Shown: positions 50,501 through 64,000 of the stretch, piece by piece
Position numbering within the stretch: position 1 is the first letter of the stretch
Layout: each line of letters starts with the position of its first letter
NCBI GenBank assembly: GCA_025403435.1
Contig: CM046350.1
Location: 13,545,612 to 13,609,611, forward strand
DNA length: 64,000 bases
Direction: 5' to 3'
DNA from: Artocarpus heterophyllus
Lineage: Eukaryota > Streptophyta > Magnoliopsida > Rosales > Moraceae
The notes under the pieces: generated by a model
What the model was told of the DNA's origin: nothing
What the model saw: only the letters and a program-made list of their open reading frames with translations
Database searches by the model: none
Position numbers and translations under genes: made by a program

Positions 50501-53270
50501 AATTGCACATAATCGTAATAAGTGGAATAGTATACTAAAGTACATAGATCGATCTCATAAGGATTGTGTTAATTTTTATTAAGTACCAAAATTATTAACT
50601 CTAGAATTTTTTGAATGAACAAAAATTTAGATTCTAAAAAGAAAAGAAAAGAAAAGAAAATGAAAATAAAGTTTTAAAAAATATATATGAAAATAAATAA
50701 ATGCCAAAAACATTGGAAATTATGATTTCACTAAAATTAATCCAATTCTATTTAAGTAAACATATTATTGTGATTTCTTTATATTATGTTGATGGTTGAA
50801 TTGTTTATCCTATTCAATAGTCTGTCTCGAGTTTCATTGAAAATACCTAAACATAAAAACGTATTATATCTCTATGTGAATTTATTATGCCTAAGTTTAT
50901 TATGTTCTGTGACTATTCTTATTCTGACCACTCACAAACCATGTAAGTATAACTCTATTTTACATGCAATTTATATGGTGTTCTACACATGTTCCTAAAT
51001 TACAAATCTCCTCTTGATTTCATCATGATTTATTTAATCATCTAAATAATTGCCAACTAATTAGAAGCAATAAGCACAATGTAAAATACTCAACATAAAT
51101 ACGAGAGTCACAATAATATTATTTAACTAAATAAAATTTTTATAATTATAGCTACATCACAATCCCAACAAAATATAAAAGTAAAACATAGTAACAACAT
51201 AAATAAATAACATCACAAATTTAACATCAAACAAATATCAAAATATTTTAAAGATATAGTTTTAGAAGTGACCCAAATTTTTACAAGTGTAGGGGCCCCT
51301 CTATATCTCTCACAATAAAAACACTTAAAAAACAAACAACAAAAGAAAATATATATATATTTTTTCCTTCGGAGCATTGCTTCTTTGGAAATGAGCTAAA
51401 AGCTCTTATTTTGCTAATGAGCTTTTGGAAAGCTCTCTGATCTGGGATGTTAAGAGCTCCTGCTCCCCACCATATATATGGCCTCTAAAAGGAGGGGTGA
51501 AAAGGTGAGCGGGTTTGGCACTTTTGAAGGGACCAGGTCAGTTTTTTTGAACGGCGAGTTGGTGGATAAGTGAACCGCAGATAGCCCGTAGAACTTAGGG
51601 CAATTTGCGGGCGGTTAGTGGCACGGGCAGTTTGCGACCGGTTGCCCTTCTCCTATCGGGCCTGATGTATTTTTTTTTAGTTTCACTCTTTACACAACAC
51701 ACACTTCAATGTTGTCTGCTTGTCTCCCACGCTGCACATGTACGCCTGCACATACTCTCCACTACCTTTATTTTTTTTAACTTACACTTTCATGCATCGT
51801 TGCACACACTGTATACATATATAAATGTATATAATACTGAATCCACCTTTTTTTAGCCTTATAATGTAATCCACCTTTTTTTAGCCTTATAATGTAAGTA
51901 AAGATATAATATATCACACATTTGTTGGCCAACAGGCAAACTCACACACCATACATTTTTTTATTATTCTTCTTCTTCTGCCACACGAGAAATTTTTTTT
52001 TTTTTTAAGATTTAGTTGAAGGTATACGGGTTGAACAAAATGGTTGAGAGGTGTCAGGTATGTGGTTGTAAGTGGCGGTGATTGTAATATTTGAACACTT
52101 ATATGGCGTTTGGATTTTTTTTTTTTTTTGGTGAATTGATTTGGAATGGAGGGGATATAAGGAAAGGGAATGAGAGACAAAAGCCACGTTTGGTTTTGTT
52201 TTCAAAATTTTTGCATGTTTTTCGAGATAAAAATTTTAAAAATACTCTCAGTATAATTCTTAAAAAATTCTTATTTTTCAAAACAAAAATATTTTCACCT
52301 ATTTTAAAAATAATACCAAACGGCCCCCAAATGTAAGATGTCTGGGTTGGTGATGGGGAGGTCATATGTCAGATGATGGTGTTTGAACAAAATAAGGTTT
52401 TTTTTTTTTTTTTTACTTTTTATTTTTGTGAGAACTAAGAGGAGATGATAGGGAGAAGTGGAGATTGGAGAAGGAAAACTGAAAGAGGGCTTGTGTTCGT
52501 GTTTTCTGAGTTTAGGGATTATTTATTTAAAAACATTAATCAGCAGGCGAGTTTTGGTTTAACCCGTGGCCTAAAACCTCAACCTGCCACCCATCCGCCT
52601 ATCTGTGTTGACGAGCAAGTTGATGAGGTGGACCCAAAACTTTCGGCAGGATGACCAGGACGGCACGGTTAGCAGGTGCGGGTATGGGTGCGGGGCGATA
52701 TCTATGCAGCCCTGTCCAAAAAGGCTTGTTTTGGAGTAAAATACGATTGCACAAAAGCAACCGTACAAAGGCAACCAAACAATGGAACAAAGACACGTTT
52801 AATACACTCAGCAACCATCAATTGCAATTTTAGAGATTAAATTAGTGTGCACAAAGGCAAGTTGATCCGCACAAATGCTTCTCACGGCTTAATTAGGCTT
52901 CACATGCGCACAAGAAACGAGGAGTGGCTTCTAGAGGCTGATTGATTTCTTTGTCATTCAATTGTGTTTTTGCCTCAACTTGAAATCACTTTACACTTTT
53001 ATTCTCATTTTTGCCCCAGATTACAATTTTCCTTGCAAGTTAACCCAGACAAACTATTTATTGAACAAAATAAAAATTACTACAAATATAATTAATCATG
53101 AAATCACAATAAAAATACATAATTAAACATATTTTACAGACTACACACAAAAATCTTAAAAGCACAAAAAAAGTAAAAACCCACAAAAATGCTCAGTTAG
53201 ATGTTTTAATAATAAATAAATATGTAAAAATAAATGATTTTAAATCTTATAAAACGTACATTTTTACATC
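50501..53270. other. Spacer, AT-rich with low-complexity runs and a possible MITE
   Basis: No gene was supported. A possible MITE at about 52184-52330 has inverted ends CCACGTTTGGTTTTG and CCAAACGGCCCCC, without a clear target duplication. Stretches near 51480-51660 and 52550-52700 are GC-richer and look repeat-derived, but no family was recognised. Confidence 0.4.
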
Positions 53271-53274
53271 ATTA

Positions 53275-56113
53275 GGATATTGGGATATTGTATGTATAGA
53301 GAAGAGAGGATGTTGATCTTTGAATTCGTAGCTACAAAAAGTTTTGGACTTATACATTTTCAATTAGCCTTCCTAAATCTGTCTTATTTCATATTATTTG
53401 TACCTCCGGTCCAGGGATTTTGAAATATAGATAATTTGATCTCATAGATAATTTGATATCTGACTTTGGGTGGTAAGAATATTTGGAGGTGATCTGACTG
53501 GAGTAAATACTACGAGAGGAGAGTAGTTGGTGCATAATAAGTTCAAATATGTCTCTAATTGATCTTCTTTTCTACTCAACTACAATATTCATATCTTATC
53601 AACTTTATATACTTGTCAAAAATTATGAGATTTATTTTTCTATTTTACTTAGATGTAATGGTTACTTAGATGGGCACTTTTTTGCGAAATCTGAAATCTT
53701 TTGTGCCATGATCATAACCTCAATCTTATAGGACATGTACGTTGAGACTTATTAGTTAATTTTCCTCCGTTCCTTATTTTTTTTAATTTATAATACAATT
53801 ATTGTTAAAGCAAGTCTTCATGATCTTACGCATGGAAGCTATTGAGGACCGTACCGATGGAGCTTATGGATGTTTCGATGGAGAATGTTCATGCATCAAA
53901 GTGTTGAGATGTACATTCATATTGGGTTATTGTGTGTAACACCCGTATTTTTAACGGGCATAATTTTGTAAAATTTAATGAATAAAATGTGACTATTTAA
54001 AATTACTAAGTTGTTTATGATCATTTAAAAAAAATACCATTTTAGTATTTTCTTACCAAGTCTTCCTAAGAAACATTCAAAACTTACCAACACTTACTTC
54101 TACCAATCTTGTCTCCCTAAATTATTGCTCAATTATATAGACTTCTTCTCATTTTGCTAAAGGTATCCGAAGGGGACATTGAATTATTTTCCGTCAATTC
54201 ATAGAAGACATGGAGATATTTCTCAACCACCTAATTAATTATTTCCTTATCTTCTTCTATAATTCACTCCAATTATCCCCTCAATTATGTTGGCATTATT
54301 TGCTAAAAGTCTTCATGGGAGACAAGATGATATTTTCCTTTAAGACTCTTTTGTTTCTTCTTACAACTTTTCCCCGTAAACATCTCATTCCTCTTAAGCA
54401 TTTTGATATCTTTTTATTTAACTATCACCACCTTCTTCTCTAGTTCTCATTCTCTCCCTTCTCACTTCAAATTTCTAACTAAAGACATAGAGCACAAAGC
54501 TCTCTTTGTGGCCAAGACAATTATAATTCCCAACGATGATCGAGGCGGTTTTAAAGTTAATTCAAGCTTGATTGATAACCCAAACTTTGGTGCTTTTCAA
54601 AGAAGTTTTGAGGTAGGTTTTCTTTAATCTAAACTTAGTTTTTAGTATGCATTTTCTCCATGTTTAATGCATAAAAATACTTTAATGGCACTAGTAGACG
54701 GGTTTACACATAACTCACTTATGAATGTGATTATACGTTGTGCTTTAGTTTTAATTGTCCTTATGCATGCCTTAGGGTCAAGGATGTGTGGAGCTAACGT
54801 TAATTGATTCCAGGATTAAAAGATTGTTGATAAGCTTGAAAGGTAGGGATTCTATTACTCATTTTTGTGAGGTTTTTATAGAATTAAAATTGATTGTTTT
54901 GCCGCAATATATATATATCTATGTTGAACTGATATTATATGAGTATCACATATGAAACTATGACATGGACTCGTCTTGTATTGTACGGCGAGGAACATAA
55001 TGAATTGACACATGTTATAAATTGAGAAACATGGTTAGGAAAACTGACTCTATTAATAATGATTTAATATAGAGAAATGGTGAGACATGAAGAGGGCGGC
55101 GGTTACGTCCTTGGGCATGAATACCCAAAAAGGTAAAATAGGGGGAAGGTGATGACGCTTCCTTGGGTTGAAAGTCCCAGAACACACTGTACAGGAATTG
55201 ATTTGGTGAGGACTCGGGGCTTAATGTCCCCTCACCGGAACACCCTTGGAATGTTTATGGGGTGATCAAGTGCGCCCATTTGGGTTTCGATGAGTTGAGT
55301 GATACTCAATTTAACATGGATACCTAGGAACAATGATGATTGGTAATATTTGTATAAATGTGTAATTATGACACTTGGTAATGATTAACTACGGTATCCA
55401 TAAGATGTGATCATAATAAACCTCATAATCTGGAATATGATGTAACCTACTAACCATGCAGTTTTTAATGTGGTAATGGATAAACCATAAGGTGAGTCAT
55501 GATTTCCCTACTGGGCATGTCGATGCTCATCCCTATCATATCTTCATATCTCAGGTGGAACTCAGTGCAACATATTTGAAGAGGAATAAGCGAAAACAAT
55601 CCTGCTGTTTTCGTGTTAGAAGACCCTGCTTAATTACAACTTATCTACAACATGTAAGAGTTGTATTATTTTTTTTTATGGCTGTGTTAAGTTATTTGGG
55701 AATTGTACTATGGTGATGATGACTGTAATTATATATATTTGGTGCTACACTAAAAACTGTGGTTTGTATTTAAAACGTTTATTTTTATTTTTCTTGTTGT
55801 TTAAAGACCCATGGGCATTGTTTAATTGATTTAAATAATATAAAATTTAAAATTATTTTTATTTATTTAAAACTGTTAACCCCCACATAGGGGTGTTACA
55901 TTGTGTGTTCAAAAGTCTCGTGAAGAGAGGCTTTTAATTCATCCGTTTTCTTCATGGTAGATAGTAAAAACGTTTCTCTTCCCCCAACCTAAACTACCTG
56001 GATTTTACACTGTAAGTGCTTTTACAAAGTTGACCGATCATTCTTCGTTTTCATTATCAAATACACCAAATCATGTTTCAACTGAGATAACTGTTACAAC
56101 AGTACAGGGGAGA
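53275..56113 (+). pseudogene. S-receptor kinase relic split by a solo LTR
   Basis: Pieces of exon 4 (about 53280-53370, REERMLIFEF), exon 5 (about 53450-53530, ISDFG), the exon-6 end (about 53708-53742) and exon 7 (53825-53934, continuing 55901-56113, GLLCVQKSREER and GFYTVSAF). Frameshifts and stops occur throughout. The last exon is cut between GLL and CVQ by the solo LTR at 53935-55900; removing the LTR and one TTGTG restores continuity. No ectodomain exons remain. Confidence 0.85.
53935..55900 (+). mobile_element. Solo LTR of the LOG-LTR family
   Basis: TGTAACACCCG to GGGGTGTTACA, 1,966 bases, flanked by TTGTG (53930-53934 and 55901-55905). From about 54720 it aligns with the LTRs of copy 2 and from about 54776 also with copy 1. 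Its first 0.75 kb is a third, different U3. It therefore marks a former full-length insertion of a related element. Confidence 0.92.
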
Positions 56114-58340
56114 TTAAAAAAATATAAAGGAAAAAGAAAAAGAAGAAAAAAAGCAGAGAGCTAACACAAGACTAGTAGGGGGCACATGCCCTCAATAAAA
56201 ATTCGAAATGAGATGTTACGGCGTTTTGTGCCCCCCTTTGGTTTAACTTTTGGCTTTCTTAATTGGACGAATGGCCTGCTCATGTTTATTGGATTAATAT
56301 ATGATTACAGTCTGTAAATATTTTATATATGTGCTTAAATGTTATTATTAAAATAATTACTACGTGATTATATAGTGTAAAACATGATATCATTAAAATA
56401 TACTATATTATTAAAGATATTTTTAAGATATTTTAAAATATCATTAAAATATACTATAACATTAAGAATATTTTTAAAATATTCTAAATATTGTGTTGAA
56501 TTTTAATTTTATAACAATAATTTGATAATGTATTATATTTTTTTAAACATTATTTTGGGCTTGATTAAACTCCTTTCCATGTTCTAAGACAAGCATAAAA
56601 CTTTTCAACTTTTTTATGTATTTAAGTTAATGAACGATTCAAATCTTTTCCAATTTAAACCTTTTTAGCATTTTTTTTTTCCGTGCTCACATAAGCAACT
56701 GTTCTCCTAATAAGAACCACACCACCCACCCACCCACCCCTTTTTTTTTTTTTTTTTTAATTTTCAAATAGTACTATAGCTATTCTCTTCTCTCATTTGG
56801 TGTGGTAAACTTTACTATTCTATCATATGTTTTCAACCTCTCACATTCTATAATTTTTTATTCAAGAAACTTTAAAATAATATTATGTTTATTTATGCCC
56901 CTGTTGTATGGCCAAAATGTTATTCTAAATATGGATGTTTGTGGTACAGAAGAGGTTGTTGTATCCTTAGAGAGGTGAAAATTTTATAACTTTGGAGATT
57001 GATAAAAATAAACGTCCAAAAGGTCGACGGTTTTTCAAAACAAAGTTTAAAATAATAAAAATGCTTTTGTAATTTTTTATTTAAAATTTAAGCATAAATT
57101 AATGTAGTAAGGTTTTGACAATTACTTGTATGTTTTGTAACTGGTATGAAATTTAACTCTAAGCAATAATTATCTAAAACTTTAGATTTATTAAATTTTT
57201 TCCTAGTAAAAACAATCACATTTACTATTTTGTTAGGTCAATCTAAAATGACAAAATAATTAATTTATAATGCAGTAATGGTTTTTCTAAAAAAGTAGCA
57301 AAATAACCATCTCTCACTAGTGATTTGGTATACTAATTATGAAATTATAACCACTATCACTACAATTATAATTAACATAATTTTAAGATAGAAAATATAA
57401 TAACAATCAAAATTAAGATATTTTAATGGAATAAATTATTGTGTTAATTTTGGCAAAACTTTGTCTTATTAAATGATTTAAGAATACACTATGTCATTCT
57501 TTGTCGATAATTACTAAACATTTATTGTACTTGTTCATGTTTATAAGGTAGCAAAAACTCAACTTGATAAACAAGCATGATTCCATCATTATTAATATTA
57601 ATTATACAATACAAATAAATTATATAAAGAAAGCATGACTTAATTTAGCAAGAATTGACAGCGTAACAACATTAATAATAACTACTAAAAACTTGAAAAA
57701 TATAATTTATTCCATAAAAATATAAAAATATCAAAACAAATACAGAATTAAAAATCGTACCGTAAAACTATGCTTTCAAGATCGTCTCTTCACCTTACTA
57801 AACTTTCTATATTAATTTAGGCATTATTTAATATTAAAAGTGGGATTGAAAGATTGTTTTAGTAGTATATCCACTAAAAATTACTATTGAGTTGAGCCAA
57901 AAGCACATCTCCAGGGGGGAAAAAAACAAAGAAAGGAAGGGAGGGGTGCTAAGAACGGAGGTGCACTCCTCATATTTATATTGATAAACAATCACTATTC
58001 ATCATTTTTTAATAATTAATTTATTATTTATTTTTAACATTGAGAAAATTTCAAATTAATACCCTTTGTTATAGAGAAATATGTGTTTGGTACTCTATAT
58101 TTTGAAATATTTAATCTTTATACCTCGACTTTGAAGAAAATCTTTTTTTAGTACCTCAAGTTTTTTTTGATACAAAAAGATAAAATTACCTTTTGTAAAG
58201 TTGACTGAAATTTTAAATATAAAAAAAACCAAAAACTGAAAAAAAATATAGATCCGTCAATTTTTTTTTTTTTTTCAGTGCAAGTATTGAAAAATGTATC
58301 CCATTACTTAAAAACAAATAAAAAAAAATACTTGCCGAAG
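56114..58340. other. AT-rich intergenic DNA
   Basis: No gene seen. Contains a short CCCA microsatellite and T-run near 56725-56758 and many A/T runs. Confidence 0.5.
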
Positions 58341-59191
58341 TCCTAAGCATGAAAGTTCGTTTGGACTTTTTCAACGGATGGCTCTATATGTCTGGCAAGC
58401 AAGCTTTTCCTGTTATTTGTGTGAGGTTAATCCCATTCAATGTTTTGAGGTAAATGATCTTCTCTAGCAGCCATTTTGTTCCGCCTCGGTATTTTTTTTT
58501 TAATGGCAGGTTTTGCCCAAGAAGATAGCTATTGAAAATAATTTTCCAGCTTTTCGGCTTTTCCTGGCGGAGCTAGTTCTCAAATCATTTCTGGAACTTA
58601 ATCGTTCTTAGCCGTGCAGGAATTAAGGAACTCCCTCACTCCCTCCTTTTATGCTAAAAGCATCTTGTGATTAAAAATCTCTAGTTAAAAATTTTAGTCA
58701 CAACAATAATTAAACTAAAATTTATAATTAATTACATATTAGTCATAACATTTGTTGTGATTAACAGTTCTATTAAAAATTATTGTGACTAAAAGTTAAG
58801 GTTTTTTTTTAATACCTTGTCCAAATTAAATTAGTTAATGCCAGTTTGGGGTTACTTTACTTTAAGATCTATACGCAACAATAGTCTTATTCCCTCTTCA
58901 CTTCCGAAGAAAGTTCCTGTCTCCTTTGGGAATGAGTCGAGTGTATAGTTCAAAAGAAAAAATAATAATAAATAAAAGCTACATGATAGACAAGTCAAAA
59001 TAGACTCCGTAGAAAGGGGAGAAGTTTCAAATTAAAAATAGGCAAGTCAAAATAAAAATCGTGGAAAGGGATGAAGTTTCAAATTAAAAAGATATGGTAA
59101 GAAAAATGAACAAGCAGAACGTAGAAAGGCCTTGCCTCCCAATCTTTTATTGTATTCTCGTTCGCGTTCATATAATAACTATAGGTAACCA
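58341..59191 (+). promoter_or_regulatory. Upstream region of the intact S-receptor kinase
   Basis: About 0.85 kb, part of which (58350-58400) recurs degenerate at 31180-31240, marking it as ancestral gene-proximal DNA. A TATA-like CATATAATAAC lies at about 59169-59179, close to the ATG, so the 5' leader would be short or the TATA box lies further upstream. No specific element could be assigned. Confidence 0.35.
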
Positions 59192-63310
<4,119 letters not shown>

Positions 63311-63599
63311 AACAAGAAAGGAAAAAAAAAAAATGAAGAACAATTTGAAAGTGCTTAAATTGATGCAATGAGATAGATTTCGTTCATCTTCAATCTTCTC
63401 TTCTCGGTGTTCAAAATATTTCTCTCTTGAAAATTCCTAAACCTAAAAATAAAAAGAAAAATCTAAAAGAAATTTGCCTTGGTTTTTACCTATACAGTTA
63501 AGGGAAAATAATAATTAAACAGAGAAACCGAAAAAAAAAATAAAAATAAAAATAAAATAAAAATCAATTAAAAGACCCAAAAATTTCATAGTATAAAAG
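63311..63599. other. 3' flank of the intact kinase
   Basis: The 3' UTR and AT-rich spacer. It has ATTGATGCAATGAGATAGAT near 63359, also found after the pseudogenes. Confidence 0.5.
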
Positions 63600-63747
63600 T
63601 AGCTTATCACCCAACTTCAACCTAAACTTCTTGGATTACACTGAAAGAGCTTTTATAGAGTTGGCTGAGTCTTCATTATCATTATCGAATAAAACAAATC
63701 ATGTTTCTATTGAGATAACTGTTGCAACATTACAGGGGACAGATTAG
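63600..63747 (+). pseudogene. S-receptor kinase relic, last-exon fragment
   Basis: A second degenerate last exon directly after the intact gene: CAACCTAAACTTCTTGGATT, then a one-base shift, then ERAF-like and SIEITVATLQG residues with a stop at about 63745. It points to an older tandem copy. The following sequence (63800-64000) resembles 29430-29450 and 30940-31020. Confidence 0.7.
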
Positions 63748-64000
63748 AAAAATTCAAAGGAAAAAGAAACAAGAAGAAAAAAGAGATGACCCAATTTGAT
63801 GCATCGAGTTTCGTTCTTCCACACTAATTCTTGGAGTTTTTGAGATCCTCCAATTATAATACTCATTTAGATGAAACGCTGTCGTCACCAATTCATTGCT
63901 TGTGGGGAAGCTTTTCTTCTTCACAGAGTATAGATTGGTTTGTCTTGTTTTTTTTTTTTTCTCGATGGGAGTACCAATTTTCCTATCCTATTCCAAACAA

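Noticed and set aside
51480..52700. Possible hAT-like transposon in GC-richer patches
   Set aside because: No terminal repeats, target duplication or transposase residues were found.

Overview
The window is nuclear DNA of a flowering plant, almost certainly a eudicot. It has intron-rich genes with GT/AG junctions, a G-type lectin S-receptor kinase, a plant-type uridine kinase/UPRT-like gene, AT-rich spacers and many nested LTR retrotransposons, solo LTRs, MITEs and CACTA elements. The species cannot be named from this sequence.

Layout. 0.6-6.0 kb: a minus-strand uridine kinase-like gene (closest in pattern to UKL3). Its exons and splice sites are clear, but its frame is broken by at least ten small indels. 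7.1-7.7 kb: a foldback repeat. 7.8-15.6 kb: a decayed Ty3/gypsy chromovirus of the Tekay/Del type with LTRs, gag-pol and a chromodomain. 15.6-24.6 kb: the first copy of an unusual non-autonomous LTR element (called LOG-LTR here). Between its LTRs it has no gag-pol but two intact ORFs: a 173-aa basic Cys-rich protein and a 216-aa LOG-family protein (cytokinin riboside 5'-monophosphate phosphoribohydrolase fold). 24.6-25.6 kb: a copia remnant holding two foldback CACTA elements. 27-42 kb: S-receptor-kinase relics and a kinase-dead pseudogene, invaded by three solo gypsy LTRs (one with another solo LTR nested inside) and two Tourist-like MITEs. 42.1-50.3 kb: a second complete LOG-LTR copy with near-identical LTRs, a 5-bp target duplication and both ORFs intact. 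50-56 kb: further kinase relics, one split by a solo LOG-LTR LTR. 59.2-63.3 kb: a complete seven-exon S-domain receptor kinase (814 aa), the only intact member of the local tandem array.

The most interesting object is the LOG-LTR family. It looks like a retrotransposon that swapped its replication genes for two cargo genes and relies on an autonomous chromovirus in trans. Its PBS, polypurine tract and pre-PPT palindrome match the chromovirus type. The first ORF resembles, by motif layout, the cysteine-rich nucleic-acid-binding proteins of carlaviruses. The second keeps the LOG nucleotide-binding and PGGxGTxxE motifs but has lost the conserved Arg-Lys pair upstream. Both ORFs are open in both copies, whereas the chromovirus pol here is full of stops. 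Cargo function, expression and selection are inferences and not shown by this sequence.
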